64,000 nt of DNA from positions 1 through 64,000 of the forward strand of contig NZ_NKJE01000003.1 in assembly GCF_002256285.1 (NCBI RefSeq), read 5' to 3'. A program made the translations under genes and the position numbers. This DNA is from Flavobacterium sp. BFFFF1. Its GTDB lineage: Bacteria > Bacteroidota > Bacteroidia > Flavobacteriales > Flavobacteriaceae. The notes beneath the pieces were generated by a model. The model was not told where the DNA came from, did no database searches, and was given only the letters and a program-made list of their open reading frames with translations. Of this stretch, positions 23,347 to 34,659 are shown piece after piece (the first letter of the stretch is position 1; each line of letters starts with the position of its first letter).

Positions 23347-24519
23347 ATGAAAGAGCAAACCCAACTTTTGAACTACATTCCTGTAGACGAACTGACCGGA
23401 TCGATTTCGGTGCCTATTTACCAAACCTCCACATTTGTACAGGAAGCGCCCGGCGTACACAAAGGCTTCGACTATGCGAGAAGCAACAACCCGACGAGAA
23501 AAGTATTGGAAGATTTATCGGCCAGGCTGGAAAACGGCACCCATGGCTTTGCCTTTTCGAGCGGACTCGCGGCCATTGACGCTGTCGTAAAACTGCTGTC
23601 AGCGGGTGACGAGATCATTGCTGTCGATGACATTTATGGCGGCGCGTTCCGCTTGTTTACCCATGTGTACGAGAAATTCGGGATCAGCGTGAAGTATGTG
23701 GACGCTACCGATGCGCAAAACGTCGCCCATGCCATCAGCGATAAAACGGCATTGATCTGGATTGAATCGCCGACGAACCCGACGCTGAAGATTTCAGATT
23801 TGCGTGCTATTGGGAAGATTGCAAAGGCGAATAACGTGCTATTTTGTGTCGACAATACCTTTGCTTCTCCTATTGCACAAAAACCGATTGACTTTGGTGC
23901 TGATCTTGTCGTGCACAGTGCGACAAAGTACATTTCCGGGCACAGCGACCTGATTGCGGGATTGGTGATTGCAGCGAATGAAGCATTGGGTGCAAAAATC
24001 AAATTTATCCAAAATGCATCGGGGGCCATACTTGGACCTTTCGACAGCTGGCTGGTGATTCGCGGGATTGAAACGCTGTCGCTGCGCATCAGGCAGCATG
24101 CGGAAAACGCGCAGAAAATCGCGGAATACCTGCAAACGGAGGAACTGATTGGGGATGTATATTACCCGGGATTGCCCACGCACCACAACCATGCCATTGC
24201 TAAAAGTCAGCAAAAATATTTCGGTGGTGTGGTTGCGTTTGATTTAAAATTGGATGATAAGGCACTGGCATCGGCGATTGTGTCCAACACGAAATTATTC
24301 AAATTGGCGGAAAGCCTTGGCGGGGTCAAAAGCCTGTGCTGCCTGCCGTGTGAAATGACGCATAAATCGATTCCGAGGGAAAAGCGCTACACATCGGGCG
24401 TGACGGACAGCCTGATCCGGTTGTCTGTAGGGTTGGAAGATGCGGATGATTTGATTGACGACTTGCGTGAGGCGTTTGCCGTTGCGAAAGAAAGCGCATT
24501 GATTACTACAGGAGCCTGA
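23347..24519 (+). CDS. Trans-sulfuration PLP enzyme (cystathionine gamma-synthase/beta-lyase type)
   Basis: 390 residues of the Cys/Met metabolism PLP-dependent family. Signatures: DYARSNNPTRKVLEDLSARLENG, the GLAAID segment, CVDNTFASP, and the PLP-lysine motif SATKYISGHSD (Lys about 205), then the C-terminal TSGVTDSLIRLSVGLED. The sequence class includes MetB, MetC and cystathionine gamma-lyase, which cannot be separated reliably by eye. The upstream SAM-I riboswitch favours a role in methionine synthesis (cystathionine gamma-synthase or O-acetylhomoserine sulfhydrylation). Homoserine dehydrogenase, the enzyme supplying the precursor, is next downstream. Confidence 0.9.
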   Translation: MKEQTQLLNYIPVDELTGSISVPIYQTSTFVQEAPGVHKGFDYARSNNPTRKVLEDLSARLENGTHGFAFSSGLAAIDAVVKLLSAGDEIIAVDDIYGGAFRLFTHVYEKFGISVKYVDATDAQNVAHAISDKTALIWIESPTNPTLKISDLRAIGKIAKANNVLFCVDNTFASPIAQKPIDFGADLVVHSATKYISGHSDLIAGLVIAANEALGAKIKFIQNASGAILGPFDSWLVIRGIETLSLRIRQHAENAQKIAEYLQTEELIGDVYYPGLPTHHNHAIAKSQQKYFGGVVAFDLKLDDKALASAIVSNTKLFKLAESLGGVKSLCCLPCEMTHKSIPREKRYTSGVTDSLIRLSVGLEDADDLIDDLREAFAVAKESALITTGA

Positions 24520-24653
24520 TTATCATAATGGGTAAAATTGAATTTTTTAAAAAATAAACTTAATATAAATGTCTAAGATAGTATGTCCATAGTATAAAGT
24601 GTAAACTGAATTTTTAACAAAAAGTATGGTTTTTTCGTAACGACCTATTCCGA

Positions 24654-24661
24654 TAAATTTG
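24654..24661 (+). promoter_or_regulatory. -7 box upstream of homoserine dehydrogenase
   Basis: TAAATTTG is a perfect TAnnTTTG box, but no TTG occurs at the expected distance upstream. It would give a leader of about 195 nt before the ATG at 24863. Confidence 0.5.
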
Positions 24662-24862
24662 TATTTTTCCATTAAGGGAAGGGGCAATGGAAGTATTCCC
24701 TACGAAATCCTTCAATTATTTCAATACGGGAATCCCAGAAAATTTGTTAAATCTTCGCTGCGGATTGGATCCGATTATACACCCACTCAGGACAACGATT
24801 TTAAAGTAAAGCTATGGGAAATTTTGGTACGCAGGTACTTAGGCGCTCCCGCACTTAAAAAC

Positions 24863-26044
24863 ATGTCACAAAAGAAATTAAAAATAGGATTGTTCGGATT
24901 TGGCTGTGTCGGATTCGGATTGTATGAAGTGTTGCAGCAAACGCCGGGATTGAAGGCTGATATCCGGAAAATCTGCGTAAAGCACCCGGAAAAAAAGCGC
25001 GAAATCGACGCGTCTCATTTTACGTTTGACCGCCACGAAATCCTTGACGACAATGAGATCAATGTCGTTGTCGAGCTTATTGACGATGCCGACGCTGCTT
25101 TTGAGATCGTATCGGCCGCGTTGAGAAAAGGCAAGGCGGTGGTATCTGCAAATAAGAAAATGATTGCTGAACATTTTACGGAACTCCTGGAATTGCAGCG
25201 TGAATTTGGCGTCCCTTTATTATATGAGGCAGCGTGCTGTGCGAGCCTGCCGATTATACGGAACCTTGAGGAATATTACGACAACGACCTGCTTGAGTCG
25301 GTGGAGGGGATTGTTAACGGTTCCACGAATTACATCCTGACGAAGACCTTTTCCGAAAATTTAAGCTATGACGCCGCATTGGCCGAAGCGCAGCGGCTTG
25401 GTTTTGCCGAAAGCAACCCCATCCTGGATACGGGTGGTTTTGATGCGAAATACAAATTGCAGATTTTGCTGGCGCATGCTTTCGGCTTCATTGCCAAACC
25501 TGAGGAATTGTTCAATATCGGCATTGACCGGATTGGGCCGCTGGAATTGAAATATGCAAAAGAAAAGGGATTAAAGATTAAGTTGGTAGCCAAAGCTTTC
25601 AAGAATCCTGACGGGTCCGTTTCTGCGTTTGTGTTGCCTAAATTTGTATCGTCGGAAAACAGGCTGTTTGGCGTCGACGATGTCTTTAACGGCGTGGTTA
25701 CCAAGACGAGTTTTGCGGACGAGCAGTTCTTTGTGGGAAAAGGTGCGGGTGCACATCCCACGGCGTCGGCGGTATTGTCCGATATTTCAGCATTGGGGTA
25801 TGACTACAAATACGAGTACAAGGAGATTGCGCAACAGCGGGGGTTGTTGCTTTCGGACGATATTGAACTGGATGTGTTACTCAGGCACGAGAAGTCGGCG
25901 GCGGAAGCATTGCGGAGTACATTTACCAGCGTGAATGAATCGTATCTCAACGGGGAAAACGGGTACATTACGGGAACGATTGGGTTTGGGAAGTTAAAGC
26001 TGCTGCACGCGGAAAATAAGGAACGGTCATTTTTGTTGTTGTAA
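24863..26044 (+). CDS. Homoserine dehydrogenase
   Basis: 393 residues from the ATG at 24863. The N-terminal Rossmann domain begins KIGLFGFGCVGFGLYEVL; the segment KGKAVVSANKKMIAEH and the catalytic domain LLYEAACCASLPIIRNLEEYY ... VEGIVNGSTNYILTKTF ... AQRLGFAESNPILDTGGFDAKYKLQIL are typical (substrate-binding E-x-x-D/K region). It reduces aspartate semialdehyde to homoserine. There is no aspartokinase fusion and no obvious full ACT domain at the end. The frame remains open for 68 codons upstream (24659-24862), through the putative promoter box; I regard this as leader. Confidence 0.92.
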   Translation: MSQKKLKIGLFGFGCVGFGLYEVLQQTPGLKADIRKICVKHPEKKREIDASHFTFDRHEILDDNEINVVVELIDDADAAFEIVSAALRKGKAVVSANKKMIAEHFTELLELQREFGVPLLYEAACCASLPIIRNLEEYYDNDLLESVEGIVNGSTNYILTKTFSENLSYDAALAEAQRLGFAESNPILDTGGFDAKYKLQILLAHAFGFIAKPEELFNIGIDRIGPLELKYAKEKGLKIKLVAKAFKNPDGSVSAFVLPKFVSSENRLFGVDDVFNGVVTKTSFADEQFFVGKGAGAHPTASAVLSDISALGYDYKYEYKEIAQQRGLLLSDDIELDVLLRHEKSAAEALRSTFTSVNESYLNGENGYITGTIGFGKLKLLHAENKERSFLLL

Positions 26045-26307
26045 GATTTGGCCCTCGACTGCACCCGGGTTGATACGAGAATAGTATGGCGGTGGTTGTG
26101 TTGGTTGAATTTCCTCACCACCGGCGGCTCGTCAAAGGTAACTTAAGGGGATGATTGAAAGACTTAACGTACTTAATTCTCGCCCCCGGCCCCTCGTGTC
26201 GGGAGGGGAGTGTTTGTGGTGAGACTTGACATTGTACATCAATATTTGCCTTGTTTTACCAGCGTTTCAGCTCCCGCTCCATTTGAGAGGGCTGGGGTAA
26301 GGAGAAT
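26045..26307. other. Intergenic stretch between convergent genes
   Basis: 263 bp with GC-rich segments such as CCCCCGGCCCCTCGTG and GGGAGGGGAG around 26181-26211, which can pair partly and may form a bidirectional terminator between hom and mnmA. No gene is visible. Confidence 0.35.
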
Positions 26308-27495
26308 TTAAGAAATAACCCCCGATCCCAACAATTCGTCATCATGGTACCACGCGACAAACTGCCCTTCAGTGATCGCAGACTGCGGCTCATCAAAAGA
26401 AACGTACATTCCGTTTTCGAATTGATACAACGTCGCTTTTTGCAATGGCTGGCGGTAGCGGATGCGCGCCATCACCTCGAGTGTCTGGCCGTTTTGCAGG
26501 GCCATATCTTCGCGGATCCAGTGGACTTCAGATGGGTTGACGAACAAGGCTTTCCTGAACAATCCGGGATGTTCACTGCCGAGGCCGGTATATACAATGT
26601 TTCGGTCTACATCGGTGGCGATGATGAATAACGGTTCGGTCGTACCTCCCACCCCAAGTCCTTTGCGTTGTCCATTTGTAAAATAATGGGCACCCTGGTG
26701 TTTCCCGACGACTTTGCCTTGGGCTTCGCCGAAAGGACGCTTTGCCGCTTCGAACGCTAACGCTGATTCGACGGAATCCGTTTCAGGTTTCGCGATGGAG
26801 AATACCGCATCGTCTTTATCGACCTGGATAATGATGCCTTCCTTAGGCTGCAGTTTTTGTTGCAGGAATTCGGGCAGGCGCACTTTACCAATAAAGCAAA
26901 GTCCCTGAGAATCTTTCTTTTCGGCAGTAACAAGATCCATTTCTGAAGCAATTTGGCGTACTTCGGGTTTCGTCAGTTCGCCAATCGGGAACAGCGCTTT
27001 CGCGAGTTGTTCCTGTGACAGCTGGCATAGGAAATAGGATTGGTCTTTGTTGTTATCGGCACCGGATAGTAATTGGTACACCGTTTTGCCATCGACTTCT
27101 GTTTCACCTTTGCGGCAATAGTGTCCGGTAGCCACATAGTCGGCACCGAGGCTTAGTGCAATTTTCATGAACACGTCGAACTTGATTTCACGGTTGCAGA
27201 GCACATCCGGATTGGGCGTGCGGCCTTTTTCATATTCGGCAAACATGTAATCGACAATCTTTTCCTTGTATTGTTCGCTCAGGTCTACGGTCTGGAATGG
27301 GATGCCGAGTTTTTCGGCGACCAATAATGCGTCGTTGCTGTCTTCAAGCCACGGACATTCGTTTGAGATCGTTACCGAATCATCGTGCCAGTTCTTCATA
27401 AACAAACCAATCACTTCATACCCCTGCTGCTGCAACAGGTATGCTGCAACGCTGGAATCCACTCCGCCCGAAAGCCCCACCACTACTCTTTTCAT
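26308..27495 (-). CDS. mnmA: tRNA-specific 2-thiouridylase
   Basis: 395 residues from the ATG at 27495 (a TTG nine bases upstream is in frame but less likely). The PP-loop motif [16 protein letters not shown] binds ATP; the catalytic cysteines are Cys100 ([12 protein letters not shown]) and Cys200 ([10 protein letters not shown]), and the [14 protein letters not shown] segment is typical. It introduces the 2-thio group at wobble uridine 34 of Lys, Glu and Gln tRNAs. A short insertion, [15 protein letters not shown] (about residues 250-264), lies within the central domain and has a repeat-like composition. Confidence 0.97.
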   Translation of the reverse strand: MKRVVVGLSGGVDSSVAAYLLQQQGYEVIGLFMKNWHDDSVTISNECPWLEDSNDALLVAEKLGIPFQTVDLSEQYKEKIVDYMFAEYEKGRTPNPDVLCNREIKFDVFMKIALSLGADYVATGHYCRKGETEVDGKTVYQLLSGADNNKDQSYFLCQLSQEQLAKALFPIGELTKPEVRQIASEMDLVTAEKKDSQGLCFIGKVRLPEFLQQKLQPKEGIIIQVDKDDAVFSIAKPETDSVESALAFEAAKRPFGEAQGKVVGKHQGAHYFTNGQRKGLGVGGTTEPLFIIATDVDRNIVYTGLGSEHPGLFRKALFVNPSEVHWIREDMALQNGQTLEVMARIRYRQPLQKATLYQFENGMYVSFDEPQSAITEGQFVAWYHDDELLGSGVIS

Positions 27496-27628
27496 TATTG
27501 ACAATTATTCTGCCGCAAATTTAAGCAATTAAAACCTCAAAACCGTACCGGTTGTGATTGCTTAAAATTATGACAGGTTAAAATAAACTGATTGTAAAAT
27601 AGTTATCTTTAACCACAACATCGGTCTT

Positions 27629-29500
27629 ATGAAATCCATCGTTTGCTGTTTTTTTATCCTTTGTTTTGGCATGGCACTGAGCCAGACTTCGTACAATTCC
27701 ATTCCTGATTACAAGACTTATAAATCGCTGAAGGGGAAACCGCTGAGTGATAAATTCTCGAATGTCGAGTCGGTGAAGGTGATTTACGATCTTAAAAACA
27801 GGAAACTCTATTACTTCAACAGTACGAAAATCAAGCTCCACTATGAATTTGTTGTGGACCAATTGGGCTATACCAAAGACTTGTATTTTTTCAATGCCGA
27901 CAATTACAGTGCTTCTGCGGAATCTCGTGATTTCCTGCTAGGGAATCTAAACCATGTGAAGGGAACTGAAAAATGGGTTTTTGAACTTGCCGCTTCTGAT
28001 CATATGCCGATTGCACTGATAGAGCAATTTTACAAGCTGGTAAGCAGTTCCGTATACATTGGGAAAAAGCTAAAATTTTATTTAAACACCCGCGAAAAGA
28101 TCGCCGAGTATGCCGCAAAGAAATTCAGCATTCCCTGCGTGGCCTCGGATTATATTTTTAATGATGTCAGCTACCAGGAAGTAGTCCATGGATCGGCGGT
28201 TGGTATTCTAAAGACATATACCTTAAAACAACTCGAAACTACCAAACCCGGAAGTGATGAGATCGTAATCATTGATGGAACGCCAGAGATGCTGCCCGAC
28301 GTAAAAGGAATTATCGTGAACGAACTGCAGACGCCTCTAAGCCATTTGGTCATATTGGGAAAGAACAGGAAAATTCCGGTCATGGCGTATACAAAAGCGA
28401 TTGCGGACAGACGTTTTAAGGATTTGCTGAATAAAAAAGTGGCGTTGAAGATTGAGGTGGATACGTTTTATATAAGCGCCACCGATAAAAAAATGAACGT
28501 CGGGGCAATGGCTAAAAAACGAAAGCTGGAACTGGATACGGTGAGTTTCCGGATCTTTGATTTGTCGCAGGTCACACCAAACGGTGCCAAAGCCATCGGT
28601 GCCAAAGCCCAGAATATGTCCTATCTGATTGCTGCAGCTAAAGAACGCCCGATTTTTAAAGTCCCTGAATATGCGCATGCGATTCCTTTTTACTATTACC
28701 GGCAGCATGTCAGGAAACAGAAAATTCGGGAGTTGATTGACGAATTACTTTCGCATACCAACAAAAACGACGCCCAGTGGATTGACGAGCAGTTGAAGAA
28801 AATCCGATCGGCGATTAAGAAGGCCCCGATTGATGCATCGCTGATCAATGGTATCAATGCGATTACGGGAAACCAGTCGGCGTTTAAGAATTTCCGGTTC
28901 CGATCTTCTACCAACGCTGAGGATATTGACGGATTTAACGGTGCGGGATTATACGATTCAAAAACGGGAATCGTCGGCGACAGCGTTAAGACGTTTGAGA
29001 AGGCTATAAAAGAAGTATGGGCCAGCGTTTGGAATGAAGCGCCTTATTATGAGCGCGAGCATTTCGGCATCGACCAGCGCGCGGTTGCGATGGGGGTTTT
29101 ATTCCACCGTTCGTTTCCTGATGAACTGGCGAATGGCGTGGTGATTACGAAGAATATTTCGCGGACAGAGTTCCCCGGGATCACGGTAAACGTACAAAAA
29201 GGGGAAAACTCGGTGGTGAAGCCGGAAAAGGGCGAAGTCTGCGAGCAGTTTACCGCGTATAAGTTTAATGAGAATCTGGAAAATTTCGAAGTCGACTATG
29301 TATCGCTGTCCAACCTCAACAAAAACGAGCCGATATTGACGACGGCCGAAATCAACAGGATTTGCCTTGCATCGTATTACCTGAGCTCAAAACTGCGGCG
29401 GTATTGGAAGAAACCAATTGCCGTTGCAGATATCGAATTTAAGATTGTGGGTAAAAAACGGGAGCTTTACATCAAGCAGATTCGCGTTTTTAATGACTAA
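27629..29500 (+). CDS. Exported PEP synthase / glucan-dikinase-like protein
   Basis: 623 residues with a signal peptide (MKSIVCCFFILCFGMALSQ). A swivelling phosphohistidine-type domain comes first (IIVNELQTPLSHLVILGKNRKIPVMAYTKA, candidate His239), and a PPDK_N/PEP-synthase-like ATP-grasp region second (FRSSTNAEDIDGFNGAGLYDSKTG, residues 424-447; then KEVWASVWNEAPYYERE and AMGVLFHRSFPDELANGVVITKN). This order, His domain before nucleotide-binding domain, matches glucan water dikinases rather than PEP synthase. Export of an ATP-dependent dikinase would be odd, so it may have lost catalysis or use another donor. It converges on the next gene with a 4-bp overlap. Confidence 0.8.
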   Translation: MKSIVCCFFILCFGMALSQTSYNSIPDYKTYKSLKGKPLSDKFSNVESVKVIYDLKNRKLYYFNSTKIKLHYEFVVDQLGYTKDLYFFNADNYSASAESRDFLLGNLNHVKGTEKWVFELAASDHMPIALIEQFYKLVSSSVYIGKKLKFYLNTREKIAEYAAKKFSIPCVASDYIFNDVSYQEVVHGSAVGILKTYTLKQLETTKPGSDEIVIIDGTPEMLPDVKGIIVNELQTPLSHLVILGKNRKIPVMAYTKAIADRRFKDLLNKKVALKIEVDTFYISATDKKMNVGAMAKKRKLELDTVSFRIFDLSQVTPNGAKAIGAKAQNMSYLIAAAKERPIFKVPEYAHAIPFYYYRQHVRKQKIRELIDELLSHTNKNDAQWIDEQLKKIRSAIKKAPIDASLINGINAITGNQSAFKNFRFRSSTNAEDIDGFNGAGLYDSKTGIVGDSVKTFEKAIKEVWASVWNEAPYYEREHFGIDQRAVAMGVLFHRSFPDELANGVVITKNISRTEFPGITVNVQKGENSVVKPEKGEVCEQFTAYKFNENLENFEVDYVSLSNLNKNEPILTTAEINRICLASYYLSSKLRRYWKKPIAVADIEFKIVGKKRELYIKQIRVFND

Positions 29501-30054
29501 TAATAGACTTTGATTTTGACTTCCTTGTCTACGGTGTTCACCAAAATCACTTCGTAGTGAAAGTCTCCCAGATCGGTTTTTTCCTTAATGACTTTCCGGA
29601 TGTGTTTGTCCTCGGGACTAAAGCCGGCTTCATACACCACGACCAATTCACAGCTATTGCTGTATTTTGACACCTTGTCAAAGTAGACAAGGGATGAAAT
29701 CAGGTACAGGATTAAGATGGCCACCTGAAAGAAAATCAGGACTCCGTATTGCTCCACAGGGTACATCACGTCTAAAATCGACAGCGTCAACGAAGCAAAC
29801 ATGAATATAATGCCATTGATTGAGAACGACTTTGCCCGGAAACGCAACACTGAGAAAATGGCGAAAAGTCCGAAGCCAACACCAATACCGATATCGATTT
29901 TGGTAAAAAGGTAACAGAGCGAGAACGTACAAAGCCCGACAACCATGTATAACGGGTGAATGGTTTCAGCCTTATTTCTGTTGGAGAAAAAATAGAGGAT
30001 CAAAACGGAAACGGTCAGCAGCAGGAACCTACTGCCTAATTCGAGTATACTCAT
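29497..30054 (-). CDS. DUF4956 membrane protein
   Basis: 185 residues. Four membrane helices are followed by a cytoplasmic domain of about 65 residues (CELVVVYEAGFSPEDKHIRKVIKEKTDLGDFHYEVILVNTVDKEVKIKVYY). The motif IGIGVGFGLFAIFSVLRFRAKSF is the DUF4956 signature (GFGLFA-FS-LR-R). Members are sometimes next to polyphosphate-polymerase VTC-domain genes; none is found here. The 3' end overlaps that of the convergent gene at 27629 by 4 bp. Confidence 0.85.
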   Translation of the reverse strand: MSILELGSRFLLLTVSVLILYFFSNRNKAETIHPLYMVVGLCTFSLCYLFTKIDIGIGVGFGLFAIFSVLRFRAKSFSINGIIFMFASLTLSILDVMYPVEQYGVLIFFQVAILILYLISSLVYFDKVSKYSNSCELVVVYEAGFSPEDKHIRKVIKEKTDLGDFHYEVILVNTVDKEVKIKVYY

Positions 30055-30110
30055 GGTTTGATTTTTACAGACGTAAATCTATAGAAAATAATGAGATACC
30101 CGATTATAGT

Positions 30111-30824
30111 TTAATTTTGTTTTATTACACCTTTGGCGAATTTCTTCACTTCGGGAAATTTCTTTTTTTCTTTCAGCTTTCCATTTTTATAAAATTCCCA
30201 CACACCTTTCTTCTGCCCATTCACAAATGGGCCTTTAGATGCGATATCGCCGGTACTCTCCCGGAAAATCGCGATGCCGTCGTAATTGCCATTCTTATAA
30301 TTTGACTCTTCGAGGACGACGCCTTTTTCGGTATATTTTTTATAGCTGCCATTTTTGAGTCCATCTTTGTACATGGCTTCTTCTGCGATGGCACCGCCGG
30401 GATAGAACACTTTGCGGACACCGTTCAACTTTCCACTGAGATATGTCTCGAGCGTCATAATTTCTTTTGACGCTTCATGATAGTATTTCCATTCGCCCTC
30501 GTTCATTTTATTCACCGTCTTCCCTTCACTGACAATAAAACCTTTCCGGTCAAAGAGGGTGGTGTAAGCCACTTTACCGTTGTCGCTGAAAACCCGTGTG
30601 GCAATTACTAAACCAGTCTTGGTATCATCAAAATATTTGAATGTTCCTGTCTCGATACCGTGCTCGAAGGTTCCTTCGTAACGGGGTCGCTTAGACGTTT
30701 CGTAAGTTCCTTTCCACACACCATGCTTTTTGCCACTGGCATCAGTTTTATTAATTTCCTGCGCAAATGTCGTTACCGCATTCAGCAGTAAAACAACCAT
30801 TAGAATCATTCGATTGCTATTCAT
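30111..30824 (-). CDS. Secreted MORN-like repeat protein (YwqK-like)
   Basis: 237 residues from the ATG at 30824, which begins a signal peptide (MNSNRMILMVVLLLNAVTTFAQ). Repeats of the type GVWKGTYETSKRPRYEGTFEHGIETG, MNEGEWKYYHEASKE, LNGVRKVFYPGGAIAEEAMYKDGLKNGSYKKY and KKGVWEFYKNGKLKEKKKF are MORN_2/YwqK repeats, here six or seven. These are beta-hairpin repeats often annotated as antitoxin-like, but in Bacteroidota they are mostly secreted proteins of unknown role. It lies 102 bp downstream of yidC on the same strand. Confidence 0.85.
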   Translation of the reverse strand: MNSNRMILMVVLLLNAVTTFAQEINKTDASGKKHGVWKGTYETSKRPRYEGTFEHGIETGTFKYFDDTKTGLVIATRVFSDNGKVAYTTLFDRKGFIVSEGKTVNKMNEGEWKYYHEASKEIMTLETYLSGKLNGVRKVFYPGGAIAEEAMYKDGLKNGSYKKYTEKGVVLEESNYKNGNYDGIAIFRESTGDIASKGPFVNGQKKGVWEFYKNGKLKEKKKFPEVKKFAKGVIKQN

Positions 30825-30926
30825 AATAAAGTTTAAATCAGTTAGACGCACAACCAAAAACGTTTGAACGTGAATAATATTGCGGATTATGCCAATGCAA
30901 AAAGCACCCTTACGGATGCTTTGCTG

Positions 30927-32834
30927 CTATTTTGTTTTTTTGCCATTGGCTTTCTCAGCTTCTGCCTGTTCCATCATGTCCTGGAGTTTTTGCTGGAAGC
31001 CGCTTTTTTTCTTAGGCTCTTTCAGCTTGTTTTCCTGAATCTGTGCATGAATCTTGTCGGTATCCACGATGTAATTTTTGATTACAAGCATAATTCCAAT
31101 CGTAATCAGGTTGGAGATGAAGTAATACAAACTCAGTCCTGACGCATAATTGTTGAAGAAAAACAACATCATCAAGGGCGACACATAAATCATCACCTTC
31201 ATGATTTTTGCCATATCCGGCATGCCTTCCTGTTGCGGAGCGGCGGCCTGCTGGTCACCGGTTGTCATTTTCATATAAAAGAAAATTGCGATCGATGCGA
31301 GGATCGGGAATAAGCTGATGTGGTTTCCATATAGTGGAATGAAAAACGGCAGCTTATATACAGAATCGAACGACGACAAATCGGTTGCCCAAAGAAACCC
31401 TTCCTGCCTTAAACTCAGCGCCGATGGAAAGAACTGGAACAGAGCATAAAATACCGGCATCTGGAGCAGTGCAGGGATACATCCGGCCATTGGATTCACG
31501 CCGGCCTTGTTGTATAATTTCATGGTTTCCTGCTGTTTCTTCATCGGGTCTTTTTTGAATTTCTCTCCCAATTCAGCGATATCCGGGCGCAGTACTTTCA
31601 TCTTAGCCTGTGACAGAAATGACTTGTAGGTCACCGGCGACATGATCAGCTTGATCAGGATGGTAAAGAAAATGATGGCCAGTCCCTGTGACATGAACAG
31701 GCTGAAGAAATCGTAAGCGGGAATAAAAAGGTAACGGTTGATCCACCCGAAAATCCCCCAGCCTAGTGGGACGATCTTTTCGATGTTGCGGTCGTATGTT
31801 TTCAGGATGCCATAATCTGTCGGGCCGTAGTACCAGTTCATTTTCTGATTCAGCTCGCCATTCTCAAATGCCAGTGGCACCGTAGCGCGAAACTGCTTTG
31901 TGAATACGGTATCAACCTGGTCGTTGTGGACAAGGTTGTCAGAATACAGTTCGGCTTTTGTAAACGGCTTGTCTGTTAACAGGATCGACGTAAAGAAATG
32001 CTGTTTGAAAGCGATGTAAGACACTTTGTCTACGGTTTCAGTCTTGTCTTTACCCTGTCCTAAATAGTCCTGTTTTGAATCCTCATATGCGTAACGCAAA
32101 TCGGCGTAACGGGCTTCATAGCTAGCGCTTTTCTCATTGCGGAAGCTTTTAAGTGTCCATTCGAGGTCAGCCGGTTTGGACGTGTTCAGTACCTTGTTCA
32201 GGCCTTGTGAGCGCACGGTGAAATCCAGCATATAGTCGGTAGGCTTCAACACGTAAGTATATTCCAGGAACGCGTCGGGTCCTGTTTTTAGACGCATGCT
32301 GAGCACCTGGTTTTCACCTGATTTTGACAGCGTTGGTTCGAAAAACATGTTTTTGGTATCGATTACGCGGTTGTCCTGCGTTTGCAGTTTCAGGTTTAGC
32401 CCGGCGTTATTGTTGTGGATTAACTCCACCAGATCGCCCGATCCTTTTTTGATCCTTTCGTATTTTTTCAGCTTGGCACTGACAATGTAACCGCCTTTGT
32501 TGGCAATAGTCAGGCTGACCAGTCCATTTTCAATGGTTGTCAGGTTTTCCTTAGCCGAAGGAAGTGTTGCTGAATACGCGAAATCGCCCAGCGTACCTTT
32601 AAGTTTGGCGATTTGGGTCGAATCCCCTTTGAGGGAATCGGCTGTGGGCGCCACGATTTCTGCAGTTTTGGTGTTTTTTTGCTGCGCTGCGTCTTTGGCA
32701 AGCTGTTCTTTTTTGGCTTTCTCCGCTGCCAATTCCTGTTTGGTTGGTTCTTTTGGATACATCATCCACATCAATATTCCAAAAATCAGTACAAAACCAA
32801 CAATCGACTTTACGTCAAGCTTCTTTTCTTCCAT
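30927..32834 (-). CDS. yidC: Membrane protein insertase YidC
   Basis: 635 residues. An N-terminal helix (SIVGFVLIFGILMWMMYP) is followed by a long periplasmic domain (about residues 70-350) and the conserved insertase core (GLAIIFFTILIKLIMSPVTYKSFLSQAKMKVLRPDIAELGEKFKKDPMKKQQETMKLYNKAGVNPMAGCIPALLQMPVFYALFQFF ... ). The C-terminus is Lys-rich, helping ribosome binding. It inserts membrane proteins with or without SecYEG. It starts 36 bp after the stop of pyrG, so both are probably cotranscribed, an arrangement common in Bacteroidota. Confidence 0.97.
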   Translation of the reverse strand: MEEKKLDVKSIVGFVLIFGILMWMMYPKEPTKQELAAEKAKKEQLAKDAAQQKNTKTAEIVAPTADSLKGDSTQIAKLKGTLGDFAYSATLPSAKENLTTIENGLVSLTIANKGGYIVSAKLKKYERIKKGSGDLVELIHNNNAGLNLKLQTQDNRVIDTKNMFFEPTLSKSGENQVLSMRLKTGPDAFLEYTYVLKPTDYMLDFTVRSQGLNKVLNTSKPADLEWTLKSFRNEKSASYEARYADLRYAYEDSKQDYLGQGKDKTETVDKVSYIAFKQHFFTSILLTDKPFTKAELYSDNLVHNDQVDTVFTKQFRATVPLAFENGELNQKMNWYYGPTDYGILKTYDRNIEKIVPLGWGIFGWINRYLFIPAYDFFSLFMSQGLAIIFFTILIKLIMSPVTYKSFLSQAKMKVLRPDIAELGEKFKKDPMKKQQETMKLYNKAGVNPMAGCIPALLQMPVFYALFQFFPSALSLRQEGFLWATDLSSFDSVYKLPFFIPLYGNHISLFPILASIAIFFYMKMTTGDQQAAAPQQEGMPDMAKIMKVMIYVSPLMMLFFFNNYASGLSLYYFISNLITIGIMLVIKNYIVDTDKIHAQIQENKLKEPKKKSGFQQKLQDMMEQAEAEKANGKKTK

Positions 32835-32870
32835 CTTGTTTTATAGCTTTCGCTAACAGTTATTTATAAA

Positions 32871-34523
<1,653 letters not shown>

Positions 34524-34536
34524 CTAAAAAACGTCG

Positions 34537-34544
34537 CAAAAGTA
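34537..34544 (-). promoter_or_regulatory. -7 box of the pyrG-yidC operon
   Basis: Reading the minus strand, TACTTTTG fits TAnnTTTG; no clear TTG at 17-23 nt upstream, where A+T-rich repeats of the type TAATTAGATAAT occupy the sequence. Confidence 0.5.
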
Positions 34545-34574
34545 GGGAATTAATTAGATAATCGGGTAATTAGA

Positions 34575-34650
34575 TAATTAGAAAATGTGCATCCCTGGAA
34601 AAACAATATTATATCGAAATTGATAATCAAATTATCTCATTTTCTAATTT
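34575..34650. repeat. A+T-rich inverted repeat between operons
   Basis: ATAATTAGAAAATG (34575-34588) and CATTTTCTAATTT (about 34637-34649) form an inverted repeat with a spacer near 50 nt, next to small direct repeats of TAATTAGATAAT. It could terminate the DUF3820 transcript or be a neutral repeat. Confidence 0.4.
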
Positions 34651-34659
34651 CCGCATTTT

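Noticed and set aside
26181-26211. GC-rich intergenic sequence as a tRNA or small RNA gene
   Set aside because: No cloverleaf, no T-loop motif; it is more likely a terminator or a repeat remnant.
30111-30824. YwqK-like antitoxin with a partner toxin
   Set aside because: The protein has a signal peptide and no toxin gene is adjacent, so the antitoxin label of the family is not supported here.
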